DNA of 50,127 nt, taken from the NCBI RefSeq assembly GCF_000633535.1, contig NZ_AYMR01000012.1, positions 1 to 50,127 on the forward strand, given 5' to 3'. The notes under the pieces are model-generated. The model saw only the letters and a list, made by a program, of their open reading frames with translations. It made no database searches and was not told the origin of the DNA. Origin of the DNA: Leifsonia aquatica H1aii. Its GTDB lineage: Bacteria; Actinomycetota; Actinomycetes; Actinomycetales; Microbacteriaceae. This document shows, piece after piece, positions 16,698 through 25,717 of this stretch; the stretch's first letter is position 1, and every line of letters begins with the position of its first letter. A program made the position numbers and the translations under genes.

Positions 16698-19244
16698 TCA
16701 CTCCGAGACCTCGTTCTCGAAGTAATCGCGAAGCATGGTCCGACGGTCCACGCCGATCTTCTTCATGGCGCGCAGGAGGTGGCTCTCGACGGTCCGGACC
16801 GACAGCACCAGCTCGTTGGCGATCTGCTGATTGGTCAGGCCGTCCGAAGCGAGCAGCGCGATCTCCTCCTCACGAGCGGTGAGGTCGACGTACCGCGGTC
16901 CCCAGCGGACGGCGTCGTAACCCTCGGCGGGAAGCGCGTTCAGCAGGCGCGTCCGGCGCGCGCGGATCGCATGGGCATCGGCCTTCGACCCGCCGCGGTC
17001 GGCGGCGGACGCCGCGCGTTCGTACGCGTTGAGCGCGAGCCCGAAACGCCCGCTCTCCTCGAACTGCGCCGCCACCTCCTGGAGCACGGCGGCGTCGTCG
17101 CCGATCAGAGCCTCGAGGTACCGCAGTTCGAGACGGAGCAGAGGGGCCTCGACGGGCTCCAGCCGTGGACGCAGCCGCTCCAGGAGTTCGGCATCCGGAT
17201 CGAGCTCCAGCGCGGCAAGATAGGCGGTCGCCGCCGCGAGCCTCCCGCCGCGCTCCCAGAGCGCGTCTCCGGTCTCGAGCGAGATGGCGACGGCATCGTC
17301 GAGTCGCGACTCTGCTGCCGCGGCCTGGGTGCGCGCCCAGCCGCGAGCGCTGCCGGGGATGGTCCCGTCCGGCATGGGAAGCGACTCGGCGTCCGCCAGG
17401 CGGAGCAGGGCGACCTTGCGCCGGCCCTGCCGGCTGGCGGCGATGCTCGCCATGATCATCACGGAGAGCTGGGCGGACGGCGGCCACTGGAACGGCTCCC
17501 CGAGCGGGAGCACGGACTCGAGCACCTGCTGCACATGGTCGTACCGGCCGTCGAGCATCGAGGCGAACGCGCTGAGCGCGCCGTACGCGCGCATGGCGAT
17601 CGGATCGAGTTCGCGACGCGCCTCGTCCAGCCCCTTGGCCGCGAGAACGTGAACGGCTGCGGTGTCGCCCTTCATGATCAGGCACATGCCGGCGATGGTC
17701 GCGGCCCGCACGTCGGAGAGGGGGTCGGAGCGGTACTCGAACGCGTGCACGTGCCAGAAGGCCTGCGCGACGTCCCCCCGTACCAGATGCAGGTGAGCTC
17801 GCGCGCGGTGGAGCGCCGACTGCACGGAGGGGTGCAGGCCGGGCGTGCTGGGATCGGGGAGGCCCAGGGGGTCGGGAACGGTGAGGAGGTCGGCCGCGAT
17901 CTCGGCGGCACGCGCCACCAGGATCAGGCCGAACGCCCGGTAGCCGGGCGCCGTGCCCTCGAGGTGCTCGACGGCGACCTGAGGCTCGCCGCGCGTGTAG
18001 GCGAGGTGCTCGGCGTACAGGACGTGCCGGGTCACCTCGACCTCCTCGTCGCCCACGAGATTCTCGGCGGCCGCGAAGGCGTCGTCGATCTCCGCCGCCT
18101 CCGCGGTCGAGGTCATGAGGCATTCGATGTAGGCGACGAAGGCGGCGAGAGTGCCGGATTGCTCCCACACGCTCCGGGCGTCGGCCGTCCGCGCCCGGAG
18201 CTGCTCGTTGATCAGGCGGACGAACTGCGGTGTGAGGTTCGCGTCGCCGCCGGACCCGTCGTAGCCGAAGGCGTCCTGCGGATCGAGGAGCGCGCCATAG
18301 TGCTCGAGGAGCCGTCGATTGCGGGCCGCACTGGGGGTGTGCCGGAAGTACTCCGCCAGGATGGGTGGGCGGACGCCGATGAGCACGCGGTCGCCGGATG
18401 GATAGAGCTCGATCAGGCCGAGCTGCTCCAGCTGTTCCAATTCCAGTGCGGCCACGGCCTCGGCGACGGACTCCAGGTCGTTGATCGCGCCCAGGGCGAG
18501 CGCCTCCAGGAGCTCGCGCTGGTCCGCGCCGAGCACGGAGAGCAGCGACTCCATCTGGGCGTTGAGGGAGGGTGACCACAGGTCGCCGTGCGCCGTCCAC
18601 ATGCCGTCCTTCAGCTCCAGCTTGCCCTCGCGTCTGGCCGCCTCGGCGAGCGAGATCGCGATGCCGGAGATGCCGCCCGACTTGGTGTAGAGCCGGGACA
18701 GGGTGGCCGGGTCGGGGACGCGGCCGAGGGTGTGCTGCAGCACGTTCTCCAACTCGTCGTATCGCATCGCGGGGAGCCGGATCTCGAACAGGCGGTCGAG
18801 GGTCGACGACTTCAAGCCGGTCGGGGTGTCCCGGGCGACCCGGTCGGCGAGCCGGGTGATGACCAGGGGGATGGGGGCGACCGATTGGAGGTAGCTGATC
18901 GCGCCCCAGCTCACCTCGTCGAGGTCGTCCCAATCGTCGACGACGAGAAGGGAGGTGGGCTGGGGGAGCAGGTGGGCGAGGTCGTCGACGACGTTCGGCA
19001 TCGCGGAGACCCGGGCCTCGCGGGCGGAATCGACTCCGGCGAGCGAGAGGGCCAGCAGCGGGAACTCACTGAACGAGGCGACGCCCTTCACCTCGAGGAC
19101 CTTCCAGCCGCGGGCGGCCAGGTTGTCCACGAGTCGACGGACGAAGGTCGTGCGGCCGCTCCCGCGTTCGCCGACGATGCCGATCGAGGATCCGGCCTCG
19201 ATGATCTCGACGGCTTGGCTCAGGAGCTGTTCACGGGTGGTCAC
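16698..19244 (-). CDS. Large LuxR-type regulator with N-terminal ATPase domain
   Basis: 848 residues from GTG 19244 (GAGGGAC upstream). Residues 25-33 read GERGSGRTT, a P-loop with Arg in place of the Walker A Lys; Walker B is LLVVDDWDDLD at about 99-109. A long helical-repeat middle (about 260-780) resembles the TPR-like sensor part of MalT/LAL regulators. The C-terminus is a LuxR helix-turn-helix: LTAREEEIALLASDGLTNQQ then VLSVRTVESHLLRAMKKIG. It should bind DNA in response to a ligand or NTP state. Related in architecture to the regulator ending at 21014; the target is unknown, possibly wecB or the gad operon. Confidence 0.9.
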   Translation of the reverse strand: MTTREQLLSQAVEIIEAGSSIGIVGERGSGRTTFVRRLVDNLAARGWKVLEVKGVASFSEFPLLALSLAGVDSAREARVSAMPNVVDDLAHLLPQPTSLLVVDDWDDLDEVSWGAISYLQSVAPIPLVITRLADRVARDTPTGLKSSTLDRLFEIRLPAMRYDELENVLQHTLGRVPDPATLSRLYTKSGGISGIAISLAEAARREGKLELKDGMWTAHGDLWSPSLNAQMESLLSVLGADQRELLEALALGAINDLESVAEAVAALELEQLEQLGLIELYPSGDRVLIGVRPPILAEYFRHTPSAARNRRLLEHYGALLDPQDAFGYDGSGGDANLTPQFVRLINEQLRARTADARSVWEQSGTLAAFVAYIECLMTSTAEAAEIDDAFAAAENLVGDEEVEVTRHVLYAEHLAYTRGEPQVAVEHLEGTAPGYRAFGLILVARAAEIAADLLTVPDPLGLPDPSTPGLHPSVQSALHRARAHLHLVRGDVAQAFWHVHAFEYRSDPLSDVRAATIAGMCLIMKGDTAAVHVLAAKGLDEARRELDPIAMRAYGALSAFASMLDGRYDHVQQVLESVLPLGEPFQWPPSAQLSVMIMASIAASRQGRRKVALLRLADAESLPMPDGTIPGSARGWARTQAAAAESRLDDAVAISLETGDALWERGGRLAAATAYLAALELDPDAELLERLRPRLEPVEAPLLRLELRYLEALIGDDAAVLQEVAAQFEESGRFGLALNAYERAASAADRGGSKADAHAIRARRTRLLNALPAEGYDAVRWGPRYVDLTAREEEIALLASDGLTNQQIANELVLSVRTVESHLLRAMKKIGVDRRTMLRDYFENEVSE

Positions 19245-19506
19245 TTCAGTCCCTCATCAATCGGAACGCGTTCTCCGCTCGCGGCGCCGAGCGGCTGGCG
19301 ACAACCTATCGGCGGGGTCATCGAGGGCCCGGGAGCCGTTACACCAACACCGTAGGTGCAGACTTCCCGCTCGGTAGTGCCTCGCGAGGAATTCGAGTAG
19401 TCGAAGCTCTCAACACGGTGCCCTTTCGGGGGTGTCTGCTTCTGTTGTGGGAGCCGTTGCGCAACCTGAGGGTCGTGCCTCAGCAGTAGCGCCTTCTGCG
19501 GCCTCC
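19245..19506. promoter_or_regulatory. Region between small gene and LuxR gene
   Basis: 262 bp upstream of the LuxR start. It contains a small 6-bp stem (CTGAGG/CCTCAG) downstream of the small gene's stop at 19507, which may be a weak terminator. No gene seen. Confidence 0.35.
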
Positions 19507-19713
19507 TCAGAGGGCGAAGATCTGCCACTCGTCGCATGGCAGCAGCGCCTCCGTCCGCCCGCTCCGGACCGACCAGTGGTCGCCCGTGAAGCCCAGGTAT
19601 GTCACGAACAGTGTCTCCGCAGCCCAACCATCCGGCTTCCGTACCCAACGGACCAGGTGGATCTCGCTGTTCTTGCTGGGCAACAGTCCGGTGTACCCAT
19701 CGATCGTCGTCAT
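19507..19713 (-). CDS. Small hypothetical protein (68 aa)
   Basis: ATG 19713 lies 8 nt after GGGAGG, a strong ribosome site. The protein is Trp-rich (HLVRWVRKPDGWAAETLFVT, DHWSVRSGRTEALLPCDEWQ) with no signal peptide, looking like a compact beta-rich domain. Family not recognised. It stands alone between the two LuxR regulator genes. Confidence 0.65.
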   Translation of the reverse strand: MTTIDGYTGLLPSKNSEIHLVRWVRKPDGWAAETLFVTYLGFTGDHWSVRSGRTEALLPCDEWQIFAL

Positions 19714-20094
19714 GATGTCGCCTCCCCATGTCGTACTTACGTAGAGAATCTCCGCCCTGGTGGGGCCGGGGCAGTGGCATCGAGCCGTCGGGAGGGTGGC
19801 GAAGTGCGGTGATATGGGTACCGCGATACGGCGAGTCCGCGCCCGGCTCCCCCGCTCATGCGCGTGCGCTCTCACCCGATCACCCATCGACGGCGTCCCA
19901 ATCCCGTGACCTCGGCGATCCACCACCTAACTCGGGCCCGCGGTTTCGGAGCCGACGCAATCAGGTGCAATCCTCGGGGCGCGGGGCAGCCACCTTCGGC
20001 GACGAGCAGCTCCGCCCCGTGCGGCCGGAGCTGGCCTCCCCATACCGACTCCGGCCGCACCGCACGCACCGATCGGCGAGGAGAGGGGAGGCCG
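19714..20094. promoter_or_regulatory. Divergent intergenic region with structured leader
   Basis: 381 bp between the small minus-strand gene and the plus-strand transporter. The right part contains two competing stems: GCTCCG/CGGAGC (20009-20031) and the perfect 12-bp pair GTGCGGCCGGAG/CTCCGGCCGCAC (20019-20060). They share bases and so exclude each other, as in attenuator or riboswitch leaders. No known riboswitch class was recognised. Confidence 0.4.
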
Positions 20095-21009
20095 ATGGTG
20101 GGATCGGGGGCGTCGACCACGATCGGAATCGTGCTCGCGCTGCTTTCCGCCCTCGTGCTCGCCGTCGGGGGGCACCTCCAATCGCGGGGCGTCAATCGGG
20201 GGCGCGGGCACGCCGGCCCTGCATCACTCGGCCACTCCGTCGCCCGGTTGCTGTCTTCCGGGCCGTGGCTCGCCGGCACCGCGCTCTCCGGGCTCGCCAT
20301 CGCACTCCAGACCGGCAGCCTCGCATTCGCGCCCCTGATCGTCGTGCAGCCGCTCGGGATCGCCGCGTTGGTCTTCAGCTCCCTGCTCACGGCGCTGGTG
20401 ACGAGGCGGGCGCCCGAACGTCGAGAGGTCGTCGCCATCCTCACCGCGGTGGTGGGTGTCGGCTCCTTCGTCGGAGTGGCGTCGGGCGTCAGCCACCAGC
20501 ATCCGATCACCAGCGGCCAGCTGGTGGCCGTGCTCGTCATCCTGCTGGCGGTGCTGCTGCTCGCCCTCGCGCTGCTGCTGCTGCATCGCGTGCGGCCTGC
20601 ACCGATCGTCTTCGTCGCGCTGGGCGGCGTGTTCTCGGGATTCGTGGCGACGCTCGGCAAGACCGTCATCCTGCGGGTGCAGGCGATCTTCGCCGATCAT
20701 GGCCGGCTCGGTCCGGAAGATGCGCTGACCCTGCTCTGCGTCGTGGGGATCGCCGTGGCGGGAGGCCTGTCCGTCTACTTCGTGCAGCGGGCCCACGCCA
20801 CGAATCCGCCGACCGTCGTCCTGGCCGGTCTGACCGTCATCGACCCTGCGGTCGGCATCCTCCTCGGCATCACGGTGCTGCACGAGACGGCGGGGGCGCC
20901 GGTCTGGACGTACGCCGCCTTCGCGGTGAGCGGTGCCGTTGCCTTCTCCGGTGTGCTCGCCCTGTCACGTCAGCACGAGGCGCCCGCGCGCACGCGCCGG
21001 GGATCGTGA
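20095..21009 (+). CDS. DMT-superfamily membrane transporter
   Basis: 304 residues; ATG 20095 follows GAGGAGAGGGGAGG. Nine to ten membrane segments with the two-half EamA/NIPA-like layout: the first half has FAPLIVVQPLGIAALVFSSL and the second NPPTVVLAGLTVIDPAVGILL, the repeated P-L/P-x-V motif before a helix. Related proteins export metabolites or carry divalent metal ions; the substrate is not decided by the sequence. Its stop is 5 bp from that of the convergent LuxR gene, leaving no room for a separate terminator. Confidence 0.75.
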   Translation: MVGSGASTTIGIVLALLSALVLAVGGHLQSRGVNRGRGHAGPASLGHSVARLLSSGPWLAGTALSGLAIALQTGSLAFAPLIVVQPLGIAALVFSSLLTALVTRRAPERREVVAILTAVVGVGSFVGVASGVSHQHPITSGQLVAVLVILLAVLLLALALLLLHRVRPAPIVFVALGGVFSGFVATLGKTVILRVQAIFADHGRLGPEDALTLLCVVGIAVAGGLSVYFVQRAHATNPPTVVLAGLTVIDPAVGILLGITVLHETAGAPVWTYAAFAVSGAVAFSGVLALSRQHEAPARTRRGS

Positions 21010-21013
21010 ACTC

Positions 21014-23479
21014 TCAGGTCTCGTCCTCGGAGGCGGCCGACGCGAGTTCCGCCCGGGACTGACGGCCGACCTTGTGCAGGCCGTTGGAAATGTGGTGCTC
21101 GACCGTCCGCACGCTGATGTTCAGCCGCGCCGCGATCTGTGCGTTCGTCATCCCACCGGCGAGGAGGGCGATCTCGCGCTCGCGCGGGCTCAACCGTTCG
21201 CCGGCGTCGAACCGTTCGGCCATCGAGCCGATCGGGTTGTCCGAGAGGTCGTCCAGTCGCCGGGCGATCGGCTCGAGGCTCTCGGCGATCCGCGGATGGG
21301 AGTCCGCGGTCGCCCGGCGCTGGCCCGCCCGCACGATCTGTGCGATGAGCTGGGCGTCCTGGTCGATGGTCCCGCCGCGCACGAGCGCTTCGAGATCGTC
21401 CACGCGCCGGTGTCGCACCGCGCTGGCCGCGCGGGCGGAGTTGGCGAACAACGCGATCGGGGCGGTGTGCGACAGTTCTTCGATCTGCGTGACGACCTCG
21501 TCGCCGGTGTCGACGCACGCTGCCGCCACAGCCGATGTCCAGGCCGAGGTGATGTACCCCCGCGAGCGGCGCAGGCGCACGCCCGCGGCGATCAAGCGGT
21601 CGAACGATCCGCGATCGCTGGGGTTCATCGTGATGTGCGGGGAGAGGTCGGCGCCCATCCCGTACAGCGGGCCCTCGTAGGGCGTGTAGTTCGGCACGTC
21701 GAGCGCGAGCGACTGCGCCACCGACGACTCCCGCCGGATCACGCGCGCGACGCCCGCCGAGATGTTCAGGAGGGCGCCGAAGATCGGACGCGCGAACATG
21801 GTGACCGGGGCGAGGCCCAGCGCCGAGCTGATCACGCTCTCGGCCTGGGCGAAGCGCCCGGCGAACAGGCTGGCGAGCATGGCGACGTACGAGGCGGCGA
21901 CGAAGCCCGTGCGGTCGGTGTCGAGGAGGGTGTTGTTGCGCTGCGCCAGAGCCTCCGTGTAGGCGCCGCGGAGATCCCCGGTGTACACGTCGATCAGCGA
22001 GGCGAGCGTGTTCGTCGCCGACCGGCGGCCGGCGTGGAACATCTCGTCAGGGAGGGCCGCTCGGGCGCGGTCCATGTCGCCGCGGAAGAAGTGCAGGATG
22101 GCGAGGACCATCTCCGAGAACCCGGAGTGGTCCTTGGCCCTGAGCTCCTCGAGCTCGTCGATGGCATCGGCGGGGATCGAGTCCAAGAACGCCTGCAGGA
22201 GTCGGGATGCTGCTCGGGCGCGCGACCGTTCGGCGGGGTTGCTGCGAGCGATGTCGTCCAGGACGGCGAGGCCCGCCTCCAGATCACCGAGCTCCAGGGC
22301 GAGCCACTGCGCGCGCTGGAACTCGAAGCGGAACAGCTCGTCGCGGGTCGCACCGGCGTGGGAGGTCTTGGCGAATACTTCGTCGGCGTTCGCCTGGTCG
22401 AAGGCGCTGTTGGTCGCGCGCGCGATGTACTGGTTCGCTGCAGCCGTCGTCGGGGTCTGCTGCCATTGCCGGAAGCGATCGGTCGCGTCCACGTCGGCCG
22501 CCAGCTGGAAGATGCGGGCCGTGGCCGATGCGGTCGGCGGCCAGGAGGTGGAGCGGACCTGCCCCGAGGCTCCGTCGCCGGTGATGGTCTGCTCGTACTT
22601 GAAGAGGTCGGCGATCAGCGGAGGCCAGACCTGGACCAGACGCTCGCTGCCCGTGACGTCGACGACCCGGAGGACGCCCTTCGAGATGAGGGACGCGGCG
22701 GGCTCGTCCTGGCCGTCGAACTCGTGGCCGGCGAACTGGATCGGGCCGTGGACCGAGACCGAGTGGAGCAGCCGGAGCGCCTCCGGGTTCAGATCGCGGA
22801 TCCGCCACCGGACCAACGGCACCAGCTGCTCGTTCCAGAGGGAGCGCGAAGCGAGGCGCCACAGACCGTCCTGGCGTCGGAGCAGCCCGGACATCAGGGC
22901 GGACTCGGCGATCGCGATCACCAGGGCGGGGTTGCCGCCCGACTTCGAGAGGATCCGGGCCGTGAGGGAGGCAGCGGGGTCGCCTCCGTCCAGCCGTTCA
23001 CGGAGGAGTTCGGCGACCTCTTCGAAACCCAGCTCGGGCATCGCGATCGTCACCTCCGGCCAGATCGGCTTGCTGCGCAGATCCCCCGTGCGCACCACGC
23101 GCACGCTCGCCAGCGGTGGTGAAACCGAGTCGAGGATCTCGAGGGAGACCGTGTCGAGCAGATCCGCGTTGTCGATCAGCAGGATGAGGTCCGGGTTGTC
23201 GAGCAGTGCGCGCCGGGAGGATATGGCCAGATCGAGCGGGTTGCGGCGCTCCTCCTTCGACCCGAGCTGCAGGCTGGCGACCGCGAAGCCGGGCAGCTGG
23301 GGCGATCGTGCGACGTCCGGCGTGCGGAGCACCTCCAGGCCGCGGGCCTCGATGAGACGGGCGGCGTGACGCAACGTCGCCGAGCGTCCGCTACCGGCGC
23401 CGCCGACGAGTCGGACGCTGCGGCCCTCTGCGACGTGGGAGGCGATGGCTCGCGCCGTCTCCGTGAAGTGGAAGATCAC
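21014..23479 (-). CDS. LuxR-type regulator with N-terminal ATPase domain (gad operon)
   Basis: 821 residues from GTG 23479, 37 bp downstream of the YrhK-like gene and so probably the last gene of the gad operon. Residues 26-33 are GGAGSGRS: again Arg replaces the P-loop Lys. Walker B is LILLIDNADLLD (about 98-109). A long alpha-helical middle precedes the HTH: LSPREREIALLAGGMTNAQI and ISVRTVEHHISNGLHKVG. Architecture equals that of the regulator at 16698-19244, with low overall similarity. Likely local regulator of the operon. Confidence 0.9.
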   Translation of the reverse strand: MIFHFTETARAIASHVAEGRSVRLVGGAGSGRSATLRHAARLIEARGLEVLRTPDVARSPQLPGFAVASLQLGSKEERRNPLDLAISSRRALLDNPDLILLIDNADLLDTVSLEILDSVSPPLASVRVVRTGDLRSKPIWPEVTIAMPELGFEEVAELLRERLDGGDPAASLTARILSKSGGNPALVIAIAESALMSGLLRRQDGLWRLASRSLWNEQLVPLVRWRIRDLNPEALRLLHSVSVHGPIQFAGHEFDGQDEPAASLISKGVLRVVDVTGSERLVQVWPPLIADLFKYEQTITGDGASGQVRSTSWPPTASATARIFQLAADVDATDRFRQWQQTPTTAAANQYIARATNSAFDQANADEVFAKTSHAGATRDELFRFEFQRAQWLALELGDLEAGLAVLDDIARSNPAERSRARAASRLLQAFLDSIPADAIDELEELRAKDHSGFSEMVLAILHFFRGDMDRARAALPDEMFHAGRRSATNTLASLIDVYTGDLRGAYTEALAQRNNTLLDTDRTGFVAASYVAMLASLFAGRFAQAESVISSALGLAPVTMFARPIFGALLNISAGVARVIRRESSVAQSLALDVPNYTPYEGPLYGMGADLSPHITMNPSDRGSFDRLIAAGVRLRRSRGYITSAWTSAVAAACVDTGDEVVTQIEELSHTAPIALFANSARAASAVRHRRVDDLEALVRGGTIDQDAQLIAQIVRAGQRRATADSHPRIAESLEPIARRLDDLSDNPIGSMAERFDAGERLSPREREIALLAGGMTNAQIAARLNISVRTVEHHISNGLHKVGRQSRAELASAASEDET

Positions 23480-23516
23480 GACTGCTCCGTTCGGACTCTT
23501 GTGTGCAACGTATGCC

Positions 23517-24197
23517 TCAACCCCGCGGGGCAGAAGTGCGTGACCATTGCGGCAGGACGATCAACGAGGCGACGAGGAAGCAGAGGGCTCCGACGAAGGT
23601 GCCGCCGTTGGCGAGGGCGTCGTTCGCAGAGTCGCCGTTCGCCAGGATGTATGCGCCGACGGCGGAGACGCCGAACGCGACGCAGCCGAGGAAGTTGATC
23701 TGCCCCGACCACCAGCCCACGGAGCGGGGGTTCCAGAAGCGGTCGGACCGCGTGAACGCCACGATCACGAAGACCCCGCTGATGAGGAACGCGACGGAGC
23801 CCGCGGCATCCGGCGTCCACACGAAGTGCTTCTCCGTGGCGAGGGCCTTCGCTCCCACGGCCGCCGAGGTGCTCACGTTGAACAGCAGGGTGCCGAAGAA
23901 CTGGGTCGCCGCGGCGAGCCAGGCGGCGCGCACCATCGTCCCCGATCCGTACGAGACGGGGACGGTCGCCCTGCCGCTCATGAGCAGCTGGAGGAGGGCG
24001 GCGAAGGTGAAGAACCACGCGCCGAAGAAGTAGCAGAGGTTCGAGGTGGACGCGCCGGCCCACTGTCCGAAGCCGGGCGCCGAACCCAGCGCGAAGAGCG
24101 CGGAGCCGATCATGAACCCCCAGCACTGCTTGGTGAGGGTCGGGACGAGGATCGCGAGCGGTTTGCGTTCGCGGTCGTCGAATTCCAGCTGTGACAC
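23517..24197 (-). CDS. YrhK-like multi-spanning membrane protein
   Basis: 226 residues. GTG 24197 is chosen because AGGAGG lies 8 nt upstream; the open frame extends further but without such a site. About six membrane segments are visible. The pattern FMIGSALFALGS ... NLCYFFGAWFFTFAALLQLL, and later LGCVAFGVSAVGAYIL, resembles the YrhK-like family of unknown function. It follows gadB by 71 bp; in GAD systems a membrane partner is often an antiporter, but this protein does not look like GadC. Confidence 0.7.
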   Translation of the reverse strand: MSQLEFDDRERKPLAILVPTLTKQCWGFMIGSALFALGSAPGFGQWAGASTSNLCYFFGAWFFTFAALLQLLMSGRATVPVSYGSGTMVRAAWLAAATQFFGTLLFNVSTSAAVGAKALATEKHFVWTPDAAGSVAFLISGVFVIVAFTRSDRFWNPRSVGWWSGQINFLGCVAFGVSAVGAYILANGDSANDALANGGTFVGALCFLVASLIVLPQWSRTSAPRG

Positions 24198-24268
24198 GTC
24201 CGTATCCTCCTGGTCCGTCGTCGGCCGTGTTCCGAGGAGGGCGGTGTCCCGCCCTCCTCGGGTCGGCA

Positions 24269-25675
24269 TCAGTGGTGGAAGTGCGTTCCCTCGGCCATGC
24301 GGGGCAGGGGTACCTCGAGGGCGTCGAGGTAGGCGACCTCACCCTTGATGTCGGAGAGCAGGGCCGTCGCGAGGTCGCGGCTGAGTCCCACCTTGACGAC
24401 GATGCGCTGGAGGACGACGTCGGCCATGTCGTCCGCCATCGGGTATGCGGGCACGAGCCAGCCCTTCATCCGGAGGCGGTCGGCCAGGTCGTAGAGGCTC
24501 CACTTGTCGGTGTACCCGTCCTTGAGCACCCAAGCGAAGACGGGGATGGTGTCGCCGCGGCTCACCAGCTCGAACGGACCGATCTCGGCGATCTCGCTCG
24601 ACAGGTAGGTGGCCACGTCGATGGAGTTCTGCTGCACCTGCCGGTACCCGTCGCGACCGAGGCGGAGGAATTGGTAGTACTGCAGCAGCACCTGCGCGCC
24701 GGGTCGCGAGAAGTTGAGCGCGAGAGTCGGCATGTCGCCGCCGAGGTAGCTGACGTGGAAGATCATGCTCTCGGGCAGCACCGCGGTGTTCCGCCAGACC
24801 ACCCAGCCGACACCCGGGTAGACCAGGCCGTACTTGTGGCCCGAGGTGCTGATCGAGTTCACGCGCGGCACCAGGAAGTCCCACTCCAGCTCCGGCTGGC
24901 AGAACGGAGCCACCATCGCCCCGGAGGCCCCGTCGATGTGGATCTTGACGTCGAGGCCCGTGCTCTCCTGGATCTCGTCGAGCTTCGCGGCGATCGCCAC
25001 GACGTCGTCGTAGAGCCCGGTGAACGTCTGCCCGAGGATGGCCACCACGCCGATCGTGTTCTCGTCGACGTAGTCCTCCAGCTTGTAGCCGTCGAGGATG
25101 ATGTGGTCCGGGCTCACCGGAACGTACCGCGCCTCGATGTCCCAGTAGTTGCAGAACTTCTCCCAGACCACCTGCACGGCGGCCGACATGATGAGGTTGG
25201 GCTTGTCGGCGGGCTTGCCCTCGGCTGCGCGCTTCTCCTGCCAGAGCCGCTTCAGGGCGAGGCCGCCGAGCATGCAGGCCTCCGACGACCCGATGGTGGA
25301 GGTGCCGATCGTGTCCGTCGTGTCCGGGACGTGCCACAGGTCGGCGAGGATGCGCCAGCAGCGGTCCTCGATCGCCGCGGTGGCCGGGTACTCGTCCTTG
25401 TCGATCATGTTCTTGTCGGCGGCCTCGGTGTACAGCTTCTTCGCCTCGTCATCCATCCAGGTGGAGACGAACGTCGCGAGGTTGAGGCGGGAGTTCCCGT
25501 CGAGGATGGCCTCATCGTGGACGATCTGATAGGCGGTCGATGGGAGGCTGGGGCCGTCCGGCATCCGGAATTTCTCGAACGAGGTCGCTTCGCCGGGACG
25601 CACGAAGACGGGGTTCACGCTGAGGGTGGAGTCCACGTTGGTGGACTGGCGGGCACTGCTGGTGTTGATGGTCAC
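24269..25675 (-). CDS. gadB: Glutamate decarboxylase
   Basis: 468 residues, full length. GTG 25675 follows AAGGAG. PLP-dependent group II decarboxylase converting glutamate to GABA with consumption of a proton in the cytosol. Motifs: GSSEACMLGGLALKRLW, HIDGASGAMVAPF (Asp binding the PLP ring), and SISTSGHKYG with the PLP Lys at residue 281. The C-terminus ends EGTHFHH, keeping the His-rich tail typical of acid-responsive GADs, where it can close the active site at neutral pH. It lies 42 bp from the YhgE gene. No GadC-type antiporter occurs in the window. Confidence 0.95.
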   Translation of the reverse strand: MTINTSSARQSTNVDSTLSVNPVFVRPGEATSFEKFRMPDGPSLPSTAYQIVHDEAILDGNSRLNLATFVSTWMDDEAKKLYTEAADKNMIDKDEYPATAAIEDRCWRILADLWHVPDTTDTIGTSTIGSSEACMLGGLALKRLWQEKRAAEGKPADKPNLIMSAAVQVVWEKFCNYWDIEARYVPVSPDHIILDGYKLEDYVDENTIGVVAILGQTFTGLYDDVVAIAAKLDEIQESTGLDVKIHIDGASGAMVAPFCQPELEWDFLVPRVNSISTSGHKYGLVYPGVGWVVWRNTAVLPESMIFHVSYLGGDMPTLALNFSRPGAQVLLQYYQFLRLGRDGYRQVQQNSIDVATYLSSEIAEIGPFELVSRGDTIPVFAWVLKDGYTDKWSLYDLADRLRMKGWLVPAYPMADDMADVVLQRIVVKVGLSRDLATALLSDIKGEVAYLDALEVPLPRMAEGTHFHH

Positions 25676-25717
25676 TTTCGCTCCTTGTGATTTCTTCGAC
25701 GGGCGTCGGGCCGGGTC

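Noticed and set aside
19960-20010. Cobalamin-riboswitch-like stretch (GGTGCAATCC, GGGGCAGCCACC)
   Set aside because: The core consensus is not complete and the required stems could not be drawn; kept only as a generic structured leader.
24191-25690. Long open frame antisense to gadB
   Set aside because: Same mirror-frame composition; gadB on the other strand has all catalytic motifs.
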